Shown here: positions 8,446 through 18,300 of the stretch, piece after piece
Layout of the letters: every line of letters starts with the position of its first letter
Position numbering within the stretch: position 1 is the stretch's first letter
From: Petralouisia muris
GTDB lineage: Bacteria > Bacillota > Clostridia > Lachnospirales > Lachnospiraceae
Length of the DNA: 64,000 bases
NCBI RefSeq assembly: GCF_004793545.1
Contig: NZ_SRYA01000024.1
Coordinates: 17,673 to 81,672 of the forward strand
Direction: 5' to 3'
Notes under the pieces: generated by a model
The model's input: the letters and a program-made list of their open reading frames with translations, nothing else
Told to the model about the DNA's origin: nothing
The model's database searches: none
Made by a program: the position numbers and the translations under genes

Positions 8446-9600
8446 ATGAATGAACAGTACGAACTTACAATATTGATGCCCTGTCTCAACGAGGCGGAAA
8501 CGCTGGCTGTCTGTATTGGAAAAGCCAGGAAATATCTGGAAGAAAGCGGCGTCAATGGAGAAATCCTGATTGCGGATAACGGCAGTACCGACGGTTCTCA
8601 GCAGATTGCCGAGGACAACGGCGCAAGAGTTGTAAATGTACCGGAGAAGGGATACGGCGCAGCCTTGATTGGCGGATGCAACGGAGCTCTTGGAAAATAT
8701 GTGATTATGGGCGACGCCGATGACAGTTATGATTTTCTGCATCTGGGGCCTTTTGTAGAAAAGCTTCGGGAGGGCTATGATTTGGTAATGGGGAACCGTT
8801 TCAAAGGAGGCATTGAGCCGGGAGCCATGCCGCCGCTCCACAGATATTTGGGCAATCCGGTGCTTTCTTTTATCGCAAGGCTGTTTTTCCCCTGCAAAAT
8901 CGGAGATTACCACTGCGGGCTGCGGGGATATAACCGGGAATCTATTTTGAAGCTGGGATTGGTAACAACCGGGATGGAATATGCCAGTGAGATGGTGGTG
9001 AAATCTACGCTGAATCATCTGAAAATTGCGGAAGTGCCTACTACATTGAAGAAGGACGGCCGTTCCCATGCTCCTCATTTGAGAAGCTGGTCCGACGGAT
9101 GGCGGCATTTGAAATTTCTTCTGATGCACAGCCCCAACTGGCTGTTTATGTATCCGGGATTGATCCTGTTTTTTTTAGGATTGGTTCTGACTGTAATTCT
9201 GAGCCTTGGAAATATCCGGATTGGTTCTGTGGGACTTGGGGTCCATACCCTGATGTATTCTGCCGCTGCCATGATGGTGGGTTTTAATCTTGTGATGTTC
9301 TCCCTGTTTGTCCGTTCTTATGCAAGTGTGACAGGATTTATTCCAACGGAAAGCAAATTGGATCGGTGGCTGGAGGATATATCAACAGAAAAAGGAGTGG
9401 TGATCGGCCTGCTGCTGTTTTTGGCAGGAATTATTATTACAATTATTGCCTTTTGCATTTGGGGAAACACAGGATTTGGGGGACTGTCACCAGAGAATAT
9501 GATGCGGATTACCATTCCAGCCATGCTGTTGATTGTGGTAGGAATTGAAGTTATTTTCGGAAGCTTTTTTATTGGCATTCTGCATATCAGGCACAAATAG
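8446..9600 (+). CDS. Membrane GT2, polyprenyl-phosphate glycosyltransferase type
   Basis: A 384-residue protein. Residues 1-240 are a DPM1/GtrB-like GT2 domain: LMPCLNEAETLAVCI, ADNGSTDGS, and GDADDSYDF as the metal motif. The rest holds about four hydrophobic segments. This class loads a sugar from a nucleotide donor on to undecaprenyl phosphate for later use outside the membrane. The longer frame starting at 8368 is not used: AAGGAGAA at 8433-8440 fits the ATG at 8446. The next gene, 15 bases on, is a GT-C-like membrane protein, a common partner that would use the lipid-linked sugar on the outer face. Confidence 0.82.
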   Translation: MNEQYELTILMPCLNEAETLAVCIGKARKYLEESGVNGEILIADNGSTDGSQQIAEDNGARVVNVPEKGYGAALIGGCNGALGKYVIMGDADDSYDFLHLGPFVEKLREGYDLVMGNRFKGGIEPGAMPPLHRYLGNPVLSFIARLFFPCKIGDYHCGLRGYNRESILKLGLVTTGMEYASEMVVKSTLNHLKIAEVPTTLKKDGRSHAPHLRSWSDGWRHLKFLLMHSPNWLFMYPGLILFFLGLVLTVILSLGNIRIGSVGLGVHTLMYSAAAMMVGFNLVMFSLFVRSYASVTGFIPTESKLDRWLEDISTEKGVVIGLLLFLAGIIITIIAFCIWGNTGFGGLSPENMMRITIPAMLLIVVGIEVIFGSFFIGILHIRHK

Positions 9601-9615
9601 AGAGGAAATTGACAG

Positions 9616-11673
9616 ATGAATGCGAGACAGGGGATAAAGAGGATAAACTGGTTTCTGGCAGTGATTGCAGTGTTGTCTTTGATAAAAATATGTATGGTGC
9701 AGGGATTAGTGATTTATCCGATACCGGCGGCAGCCTGCGATGACGCTTTGATGACAGACTGGGCGCTGAATATTGCAGGCGGAAAATGGACAGGTCCATT
9801 TAATAACTATATTTTTATGAAGGAAGTGGGGTTTGCCATTTATCTGGCGGTTATTCACCGACTGCATCTGTCTTATATTACGGGAACCAGTCTGCTGTAT
9901 ATCGCAGGATGTATGATTTTACTTTATGGAATCAGCCATGTAGTCCAGAAAAAATGGCTGTTATGCGTGATTTATGCCGTTACGCTGTTTCATCCCATTA
10001 TGACGGCGGTAGAAACGGGACAGCGAGTATATCGGAACAGTTTTGCCGTGGTATTGCTGCTCTGGCTTTTTGGCAGCCTTTTAAATCTGTATTTTGAAAT
10101 CCGGGAAAAATCTTTTGGCAGAAACTGCATCTGGGCCCTGTTTGCAGCGGTAAGCCTTGGATGTTTATGGGAAACCAAAAGCGATACCATCTGGATTCTG
10201 CCTTTTACGGTGGTCATTATGGCAGTTGCAGCCGGGATTTTAGTCAAAAACAGAAAAGAAACCAGGGTATTTCCCAAACTGATTCTTTTGTGTATGCCTT
10301 TTTTGGGAATTCTGTTTTTTTCAAAAACCATAGATTTACTGAATACGATAACATACGGCGATACCGGCATTCCTTATTATGGACCGGCCATGGGGATTTT
10401 GACTGGTATAGAATCAGAAAATCCCATTGAAAATGTAAGCCTGCCCAGAGAGACCCTTCACAGGATGTATGAACTTTCTCCAACCTTAGCTTCGGCAAAG
10501 GAAGAGATTGAAGACGCCATGAACCGGTATGATAAAGCGGACACCCATCCAAAGGACGGCAATGTGGAAGATGGATGGATTGGCTGGGCGCTGCTTCGGG
10601 GATTTGATGGAGCTGGATGTTATAAGGACTGCAAGACAGCGAATGAATTTTATAAAAAAGTATACGAGGAATTAAATGAAGCGGTGGAGCAGGGAAAGCT
10701 TAGGCTGGTGGAGCAGTCTTTTGCTGATTCTTACCATGTGGCTGACGGGAAAGAGCGAAAAGAACTGCTGTCTGCCATTGGGCAGTGTTGGCAGTATGTG
10801 GCCAGTCATCAGTATCTGTTTTCCAATATCTGTTCCCTGATGGGAGACAACATTGCAGGAAGCCAGAGATTTGAGATTCTGACCCGCAATAACGCCTATT
10901 ACGGCATGTTTGATACAGATTATTACTGTGTGGGCTGGGTGGCTTTTCCTCAATATGACTTGAATCAGCTGGAAGTTTATATTGAAGACGCCGAGGGCAA
11001 TCAGTTTACACAGCTGAAATTTAAAGAAAGCCGGGATGTAAAGGAGAAATACCCTAATGCAGAAGGGGCGGAAAAATGCCGTTATATTGCAGAATGGAAT
11101 GGAAACGGAAAGAAAGTATCGGACTTCTTTCTTGCAGCATATGACAAGGAGCAGCAGGTGGTAAAAGCCAGAATTACCCAAACAGGGCTGGCAGATGTCA
11201 GCGAAGAAGAATGCGTCGGTTCCGTAGACGGCTTCTTTCTGCAGGGAGACCAGCAGGCTATCCGCCGGGAGGCGAAAAAAGCGTCAGACAGATGTAATCT
11301 GGTATACAATATCTATCACTTCTTTGGCAATATACTGGCCTGGGCAGGGATAGCTGCCTATCTGGTCTTTACTGTTTTAGCTGTTTTGGAATGGAAAAAC
11401 CGTCAGTATGATTCGGTGAATCTTTGGCTGATTATCACAGGTATCGGATTAAGTCTGCTTATTTTATTTGCCGGTGTGGCAGTAACCCATCTGGAGAAAT
11501 GCCCGGCTATCAGCTATATGTACTTAAGCGCAGCCTATCCATTATTCAATCTTGCTGGGATGCTGTCCCTGACGGGATGTGCGGCAAGCGTCACCGGGCT
11601 TTGGAACAGAAGGAGGAAATCTGTTCTGGGTCAGCGCGGGATTGTAAACCACCAGAAGGTAAACCGTTCATAA
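9616..11673 (+). CDS. Polytopic GT-C-like glycosyltransferase (inferred)
   Basis: A 685-residue protein: about eight to ten N-terminal membrane segments, a large hydrophilic region from about residue 265 to 560, and three to four C-terminal membrane segments. The first extracytoplasmic loop carries the acidic pair in ACDDALMTDWA, the position where GT-C enzymes keep a catalytic acidic residue. Placement right after a polyprenyl-phosphate GT2 supports transfer of a lipid-linked sugar on to a surface polymer. No family name is certain. Its last 43 bases overlap the 3' end of the minus-strand GT2 gene, a convergent overlap in which both C-termini use the same DNA. Confidence 0.6.
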   Translation: MNARQGIKRINWFLAVIAVLSLIKICMVQGLVIYPIPAAACDDALMTDWALNIAGGKWTGPFNNYIFMKEVGFAIYLAVIHRLHLSYITGTSLLYIAGCMILLYGISHVVQKKWLLCVIYAVTLFHPIMTAVETGQRVYRNSFAVVLLLWLFGSLLNLYFEIREKSFGRNCIWALFAAVSLGCLWETKSDTIWILPFTVVIMAVAAGILVKNRKETRVFPKLILLCMPFLGILFFSKTIDLLNTITYGDTGIPYYGPAMGILTGIESENPIENVSLPRETLHRMYELSPTLASAKEEIEDAMNRYDKADTHPKDGNVEDGWIGWALLRGFDGAGCYKDCKTANEFYKKVYEELNEAVEQGKLRLVEQSFADSYHVADGKERKELLSAIGQCWQYVASHQYLFSNICSLMGDNIAGSQRFEILTRNNAYYGMFDTDYYCVGWVAFPQYDLNQLEVYIEDAEGNQFTQLKFKESRDVKEKYPNAEGAEKCRYIAEWNGNGKKVSDFFLAAYDKEQQVVKARITQTGLADVSEEECVGSVDGFFLQGDQQAIRREAKKASDRCNLVYNIYHFFGNILAWAGIAAYLVFTVLAVLEWKNRQYDSVNLWLIITGIGLSLLILFAGVAVTHLEKCPAISYMYLSAAYPLFNLAGMLSLTGCAASVTGLWNRRRKSVLGQRGIVNHQKVNRS

Positions 11674-12602
11674 AATGTATTGCCCAAATAAGGGTACTTT
11701 AAGCCGCAGATGACACTTTTCAGAGGATTTCTGGAAGTAAGAAGATCCAGAATCTTCTGGGCCTGTTCCTTTTGTTCCGCAGAAAGACGGCTTCCGTACA
11801 GGCAAAGCAGCGTCTGCACCTGCGTGGCAGCCTGTCTCCGGCAATTGGTCAGGGAAGCCAGGTGTTTTTGAAACACGGAAGGTCTCAGGTTATCCAGAAT
11901 CCGAAATAACGTGGAACGGGTGTTGGTTACTCCCAGAGTGTTGCTGGAATGCTGCCGGTAGTTGGAGAGAGGCGTATCATCTTTGTGGACGATACGGCCG
12001 AAAGCGGCGCATAACAGCATAACCCACCAGTCATGAAGAGCAATTTCCTCCGGGTAAGCAGAGAGCAAATCTTTTAACTTTGCATTGAATACCATCGCGC
12101 AGCCTGGCACATAATTGGCCAGCAGCAGCTTCAGGTAATGATGTCTGCGGCCCAGAGCGGCATGGGTGTATTCTTCCAAAGAAGCGCAGAGAGGCTCCAT
12201 ATTCTGGTCGGTTATCCGCATCGTGCAGTAAGTCAGAAGAGGGCCGTCATATGTTGTTTGGCATTCTTTCAGAAAATGAACCATTTCAGCTAATTTTTCA
12301 GGTTCCCACCGATCGTCCTGGTCGCAGAAGGCATAGTAGTCATAGCCGGATACCTTGGCAAACAGATCGGCAAAATTGCCAGTGGCGCCGTGGCGGGCTG
12401 AGGTGTTTTCTGACAGGAAAATCCGATCCGGATACTGTGCCTGATACCGCCTGAGGATGTCAGGCGTGCGGTCGGAAGAACCGTCGTCGTTGACAAAGAG
12501 GGTCCACTCCTCAAAAGTCTGGTTTATAATGGAGTCCAGTTGTTCTTTTAAATATTTTTCGCCGTTATAGGCAGCAAGTAAAATTGCTATGGTCTGTTTC
12601 AT
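11631..12602 (-). CDS. GT2 glycosyltransferase, rhamnosyltransferase-like (minus strand)
   Basis: A 323-residue GT-A protein with LLAAYNGEKYLKEQLDSI, NDDGSSDRT and FCDQDDRW in the expected order, and HDWW near residue 190, so it is a close relative in layout of the genes at 4697 and 14212. The ATG at 12602 is preceded by AAAGGAAC on the minus strand. It is read against the surrounding cluster, so it has its own promoter or is expressed weakly. Its 3' end overlaps the convergent GT-C-like gene by 43 bases. Likely role: addition of rhamnose or another sugar to the lipid-linked chain in the cytoplasm. Confidence 0.83.
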   Translation of the reverse strand: MKQTIAILLAAYNGEKYLKEQLDSIINQTFEEWTLFVNDDGSSDRTPDILRRYQAQYPDRIFLSENTSARHGATGNFADLFAKVSGYDYYAFCDQDDRWEPEKLAEMVHFLKECQTTYDGPLLTYCTMRITDQNMEPLCASLEEYTHAALGRRHHYLKLLLANYVPGCAMVFNAKLKDLLSAYPEEIALHDWWVMLLCAAFGRIVHKDDTPLSNYRQHSSNTLGVTNTRSTLFRILDNLRPSVFQKHLASLTNCRRQAATQVQTLLCLYGSRLSAEQKEQAQKILDLLTSRNPLKSVICGLKYPYLGNTFYERFTFWWFTIPR

Positions 12603-12764
12603 ATCAGTTGTTCCTTTTGATTAAAATAGAATTAGTCCTGTGCATTCCATCTGCTCAGACTATATTAGCATACAACAACAGGACGCAAAGTACAACTAAT
12701 TTTCTAGTTGAATGCATGCCTGGGAGCAAATGGCAGAAATTTCAGAGAAAAGCAGGGAAGTAAA

Positions 12765-14189
12765 ATGGAAAAAACAAAGAAAGAAAATTTAATCAATGTT
12801 ATTATGGTGGTAAGCAGCAATATTTTTGCAATACTGGTTGCATTGTTTTCCGGCTTTATCCTGCCGAAAGAATTGAGCATTCCGGATTATGCCTATTACA
12901 GAGTGTATTTGCTGTATATTTCCTATGCTGGTTTTTTTCATTTTGGCATTGTAAACGGAATTTATCTAAAATATGGAAATATGGACCTGGATCAGATCCC
13001 AAGGAAAGTATTTCGGGCATACAGTTATTTTATGCTATTGTCCCAGGCTGCAGTTGTGGCGGCGTTGTCCCTGATTCTGTTTGCAGGCAGAGCTGCAATG
13101 GAACTGGATAAGGTAATCGCCTTTGCTTTTGTTATCATCAATATTCCGCTGATTAATATCAAATGGTTCTACTCTTCCATCAATCAGTTTACGAAAAGGT
13201 TTGTCATTGACAGCTATGTGACTTATCTGCAGAATATTTTGAACCTGGTGATGGTATTTATTGTGATTCTGCTGAAATGGTATGATTTTCAATGGATTCT
13301 TGTCATTATAACCATCTGCAATTTGATCTGCATGGTGATAACCATGGGGCAGAATAAAATGATATTGTGGGGCGATAAGGAGAAGCTCTCAGATATTGAA
13401 ATTCCTGAATTGATAAAGAACGGATTTTTTCTGATGCTCAGTGAATTTGTGGGAATTATAATTCTGGGAATTGACAGTATGTTTGTGGATAATCTTTTTT
13501 CTCAGACGGAATTTGCCATGTATTCCTTTGCGGTGTCAGTGATTTCAGTCATTTTCACTGCCATCAGCGCTGTGTCTAATCTGGTGTATCCCTATCTTGT
13601 GCGGGTAGAAGAAGAAAAATATGCGGAATATTACGGGCTGATGAGTGATGTGCTGGCAATTGTTTCCATGTTTTCCATGCTTGCTTTTTATGCAGCGGAA
13701 TTTATTATTTTCCGGTGGCTGGGGAAATTTATCCCCAGTCTGTCCATTGTGGCAATTTTATTCGGCACAGTGGCGTTCCGTGCAATTATTACCCTGGTGT
13801 GCGGCAATTATTTTAAAGTGTTGAAATTGATTAAAGAATATACCTGGAACAATATTTTTGCCATTGTGATTTCATTTTTGCTGAATGGGGCAGCCTATCT
13901 GCTGTTTCATGATTACCGGTATATTGCGGGGGCAAGCCTTTTGTCCTTTGTGATATGGTATCTGGTGACGGAGAGGATATTTATCCGGCATATGCAGATT
14001 CCTCTCACGGGCTGCCTGCGCAGGTATGGGTATATTCTGGCGGGCCTGCTGGTATTTTATTTGTTGGCGGACGCAGATCCGATTCCGGGATTTTTCCTGT
14101 ATTTTGCAGCCATCTTTGGCATTTCCCTTCTGTGTTTTTGGCGGCAGCTCAGAAAGCTGCTTGGGATTGTAAGAGGCAAAGCGGCATAA
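12765..14189 (+). CDS. wzx: Wzx-type polysaccharide flippase
   Basis: A 474-residue protein made of some 12-14 hydrophobic segments with few charged loops, as in the MATE/MOP superfamily polysaccharide transporters. It would flip an undecaprenyl-linked repeat unit from the inner to the outer face of the membrane. The N-terminus follows family style (a short basic head, then NVIMVVSSNIFAILVALFSGF). A longer frame from 12708 is open, but the ATG at 12765 has AGGGAAG upstream and starts just before the first membrane span. It lies between two minus-strand GT2 genes. Wzy/ligase-like partners may be the proteins at 51492 and 53516. Confidence 0.82.
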   Translation: MEKTKKENLINVIMVVSSNIFAILVALFSGFILPKELSIPDYAYYRVYLLYISYAGFFHFGIVNGIYLKYGNMDLDQIPRKVFRAYSYFMLLSQAAVVAALSLILFAGRAAMELDKVIAFAFVIINIPLINIKWFYSSINQFTKRFVIDSYVTYLQNILNLVMVFIVILLKWYDFQWILVIITICNLICMVITMGQNKMILWGDKEKLSDIEIPELIKNGFFLMLSEFVGIIILGIDSMFVDNLFSQTEFAMYSFAVSVISVIFTAISAVSNLVYPYLVRVEEEKYAEYYGLMSDVLAIVSMFSMLAFYAAEFIIFRWLGKFIPSLSIVAILFGTVAFRAIITLVCGNYFKVLKLIKEYTWNNIFAIVISFLLNGAAYLLFHDYRYIAGASLLSFVIWYLVTERIFIRHMQIPLTGCLRRYGYILAGLLVFYLLADADPIPGFFLYFAAIFGISLLCFWRQLRKLLGIVRGKAA

Positions 14190-14211
14190 ATCTCCCATGA
14201 ATTATGGAGTA

Positions 14212-15144
14212 TTAGATTTTGCCAATCAGAAACAGGAACCGGATGGCAATTTCTCCGGCAAGCCGCGCCCGGAGTCGTCTGGGATAAAACAGTTTCCGAA
14301 ACTGGCGGATCAGGCTGTTGGGTGCGGTAAACAGTGACAGTGTTTTTTGCTGGGAAGGAGAAAGCTTATTTTTGAAAACCTGTTGGAAATAGGACAGGTA
14401 TTTCTTACTGTCTGTCATGGCGGTTCCGCCGATTTCATTTTTCAGAAAACTCCGAAGCAGATTGGAGTCGCTGGAATCTTCTGCAGTTACAGCGTCAAAA
14501 TGGCGGATATGGGTGGCTGAGCGCCGGGGATCGGAAAGGATAAGCCCAAAACAGGCGGCTCCCCGAAGCAGCCAGCGGTCGTGAAGCTCCTTACCGGGAT
14601 TTACCTTTAAAATCAGCTCCTGCCTGGCAGTTTCATTAAACACGATAACGAAACCGGAGGCAGGGGTATAGTAAAGCACATCCGTCAGAGTGACGGGGGC
14701 TTTCTGGGCAGGGGAGTGCCGCAGAAATTCTCCGTTATCTGTATAATATTCATAGCCGGAGAAATAGACGCAGGGTTTGTCCGGCTGTCCCTGGGATTCT
14801 AATGTCTGCACGGCCCATTTGATTTTGTCTGGATACCATATATCGTCCTGATCGCAGAACGCATAATAGTCTGCAGGAGGGCACTCTTTCAAAATTTGGT
14901 AAAAAGAGGCAGGGCAGCCCAGGTTGACGCCGCCGTTTTCCAGCAGTACAATTTTTTTGGATGAAGGATTGCAGGCAATATAATCCTGGATAATGGAAAC
15001 TGTGTTATCGGTAGAACCATCGTCCCGGATATAAATGGAAATATTGGGATAAGTCTGAGCCAAAAGGCTGTCTAACTGTTCCCGGATATATTTACTGCCG
15101 TTGTAAGCAGCCAGCAGGATGTGAACGGATGGTGTTGTGTGCAA
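14212..15144 (-). CDS. GT2 glycosyltransferase, rhamnosyltransferase-like (minus strand, TTG start)
   Basis: A 310-residue GT-A enzyme: HILLAAYNGSKYIREQLDSL, RDDGSTDNT and FCDQDDIW. An in-frame ATG at 15171 would add nine residues, but AAAGGAG at 15152-15158 lies inside that extension and stands 7 bases before the TTG at 15142-15144, so TTG is the likely start. It ends 22 bases from the convergent flippase gene. The HDRW near the C-terminal third takes the place of the HDWW of its relatives. Probable role: transfer of rhamnose or a similar sugar in the cytoplasm. Confidence 0.82.
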   Translation of the reverse strand: MHTTPSVHILLAAYNGSKYIREQLDSLLAQTYPNISIYIRDDGSTDNTVSIIQDYIACNPSSKKIVLLENGGVNLGCPASFYQILKECPPADYYAFCDQDDIWYPDKIKWAVQTLESQGQPDKPCVYFSGYEYYTDNGEFLRHSPAQKAPVTLTDVLYYTPASGFVIVFNETARQELILKVNPGKELHDRWLLRGAACFGLILSDPRRSATHIRHFDAVTAEDSSDSNLLRSFLKNEIGGTAMTDSKKYLSYFQQVFKNKLSPSQQKTLSLFTAPNSLIRQFRKLFYPRRLRARLAGEIAIRFLFLIGKI

Positions 15145-15212
15145 GGGGATTCTCCTTTCCAAAACTATCATATTTATATCACATTGTTTTGTTAAATTAA
15201 TAAAGCTGAACC

Positions 15213-15241
15213 TTGAAAATATTAAATAGTTTTATTATTAT
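15213..15241 (+). promoter_or_regulatory. Likely sigma-A promoter for the secreted GH-like gene
   Basis: TTGAAA at 15213-15218 and TATTAT at 15236-15241 are separated by 17 bases, in an AT-rich stretch 74 bases before the ATG at 15315. Alternative -10 boxes overlap it in the TTATTATTATTATATA run, so the exact start is uncertain. Confidence 0.45.
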
Positions 15242-15314
15242 TATATACGGAACATAAGGAATTGAAAAGTGCCAATTTTACGAAAAGCAAGGAAGACAGA
15301 AAGAGGGACATGCG

Positions 15315-18300
15315 ATGAGAAAACGTATAATGACACTGCTTCTGGCAGTGCTGCTTCTGTTTCAGACGGAAGCGGAAACACTTTATGCCGCAGAGATTGC
15401 GCCCAGGGCGTCAACGGCTAAGACAGAGGCAGAAGCATTGACGGGAGATAATGATAATACAGGGGCCACAGATCCAGGCAGCCAGCCGGATGGTTCGGGG
15501 AACGCCGGGGACGGTTCCGGCGATGAAACAGGCGGCGATGGTTCAGATTTTCCGGAAGGAACAGAAGAATATACAGTAGTATTTGACTTTAACGGAGGAA
15601 AACTGCCTGACACGGAAGAGACAGATATGCAGGTCAAAGTGAAGAAAGGGGAACTGATTTCAGCGGAAAATATTCCTGCTCCGGTCAGAGAGGGATATAC
15701 GTTACAGTACTGGACGGATGAAAGCGGTGATGAGTATAAGCTTGAGGAACAGCCGGTACAGGGAAATCTCACCCTGAAAGCCTTTTGGGCGCCGATAGAA
15801 GAATATACGGTGGTATTTGATTTTAATGGAGGAATACTGCCGGATACCGGAGAGCCAATCAGACAGGTTCCGGTGAAAGCAGGAGAGCTGATTGCACCGG
15901 AAAGCATTCCAGTTCCGGTGAAAGAGGGATATAAGTTATTGTACTGGACCGATGAAAACGGGACGGAATATAAGCTTACAGAGCAGCCAGTGCAGGGAAA
16001 TCTTACCCTGAAAGCATTCTGGTCGCCCATTACATACCGCATTCAGTTTAAGCCCAATGGCGGAACTGGAACGATGGCGGAACTGACCATGGAGTACGAT
16101 AAAGTGCAGAAGCTTCCGGAAAATGCTTTTGTGAGAACCGGGTATGCTTTTGTGGGATGGACGGTTACCATAGCAGGCGTGGAACATACTTTTCAGGATG
16201 AAGCGGAGATCAGCAGTAATCTGGCAAACACAGAAGGCACGGTTCTTGTATTTAAGGCGAAATGGGAAGTAGGGCTGTATACCATTCAGTATCATGCTAA
16301 CGGCGGAACTGGAACAATGAATGACATGCCCTGTACCTATAACAAAACCAGGACGCTTCTTACCAATAAATTTAAGCGCACCGGTTATACCTTTATTGGA
16401 TGGAATACCCGTTCAGACGGTAAGGGAACTTCTTATAAGAATAAAGATAAAGTAAAATCTCTGGGAGGGTATGGGGAAATTGTGATTCTCTATGCCATGT
16501 GGCAAGGAAATTCCTATACCGTGAAATATGACGGGAATAAAGCAACCAGCGGAAGCATGACCGGCAGCAGCCAGATTTACGGAACGCCTTTTACCCTGCG
16601 GAAAAATACATTCAAGAGGAAAGGTTTTACTTTTGCAGGCTGGAACACCAAGGCAGACGGCACAGGAACCACTTACAAAGACGGCGCACAGGTAAGCAAT
16701 TTAACTGCTACAGCGAATGGTACGGCGACATTGTACGCCAAGTGGACAGCCATCAAATACAAAATTACATATCATACCAACGGCGGAAAACTAGCCGCTT
16801 CAGCAAAAAAAACCTACACGGCAGACAAACCATTTGTGCTGCCCCGGCCAACCAAAAAGGGCTATGACTTTGACGGATGGTATAAAACCTCTAATTTCAA
16901 GAAGCGGGTGGGTGAAATCGCAGAGGGTAATACCGGCAATCTTACCCTTTACGCTAAATGGGTGAAATGCACCCAGAAGCCCAAATCAGATTCTGCAAAA
17001 CTTACTGCCTGCAAGGCCACAGGAACCGGAAAGGTTAGTGTGAAAGCTACCATTAAGACTAGGGTGGCAAGTTCAGATGATTACTATTATCTGATGTATA
17101 TTAATCCGCTGAATCAAAAAATGTATAAAGAGGCGGCGAAAGTTTATAAGAAGAAAAATATTTCATTCACCCTGAAAACAGCAGAAAATCGGGGATATGC
17201 CACTTCCATGTTCGGTATCGCCATTAAAAACGGCAGCAAGTATCAGCTAATCAGTACCACGTCTTTTGTAAAAAATGCGGAGAAGGCGGCTTCGAACAAG
17301 TCAAGCTATAAGCCGGGTTCTACCAAAAAAGGCATGCAGTTTGACAAGAGTATGGAAGAGATTATCGATTGCGGGGCAAGGCAGAATTTTTTAAATGTTA
17401 CGGTGTCTATGGTGTGCACTGACGGGACAGTTCCGTATAATTACAATGGCAAAACTTATTATTTTAATCCTATGACCTACTATCAGCAGGTGGTAACGGA
17501 ATGCAACAAAAGAAATATTAATGTGACTATGCAGGTGATGCTGGACTGGACAGCCGGAAATACGGATTTGATTTCCGCTAAGGCCAGAGTGAAAGGGGCA
17601 GCCCCCTATTACAGCTGGAATGTTACCACCAACAGCTCCAGAGAGAAGATGGAGGCGATTTTCTGTTATCTGGGCGGGTTGTTTGGGAAGAAGAGCTGCT
17701 ATGTATCCAACTGGATTTTGGGAAATGAGGTAAACAATCCGGCAGGATGGCATTACAAAGGAGGAATGTCCACGACAGCGTATTTCAAATCTTACGCTTA
17801 TGCATTCCGGGCACTGTACTATGCAGTCAGAACCCAGTATTCCAATGCGCACATTTTCATCTGCACTGATAATTTCTGGAATGCCACCCAAAGCGGAGGC
17901 TACAGTGCAAAATATGTAATTTCAGCGTTTCTGAAGCAGCTGAATAAGATTGAGAAAGGACTGAAATGGAATCTGGCCTACCATGCCTATTCGTTCCCGC
18001 TGACTTATACCAACTTCTGGGAAGGATTCGGAATTACCAATGATGTGAGCACGCCTTATATTACCATGAAGAATATTAAGGTGTTAACGAATTATATCAA
18101 GAAAAATTATGGCTCTTCCGTGCGGATTATTCTGTCTGAGCAGGGCTATACCTCCAGCAATTGGGGAGAGGCGAACCAAGCGGCGGCAATTGTCTACAGT
18201 TATTACATTGCAGCCTGCAATCCTATGATTGATGCATTTATAATCAGAAGTTTCTCAGATAACGCCAATGAGACGGCGCAGGGACTTCGGATGGGAATTG

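Noticed and set aside
8395..9129. 244-codon minus-strand frame in the GT2 gene
   Set aside because: Antisense shadow; no start signal.
12693..12710. CAACTA-TAGTTG inverted repeat before wzx
   Set aside because: Only 6 bp with a 6-base loop in AT-rich DNA; could be chance.
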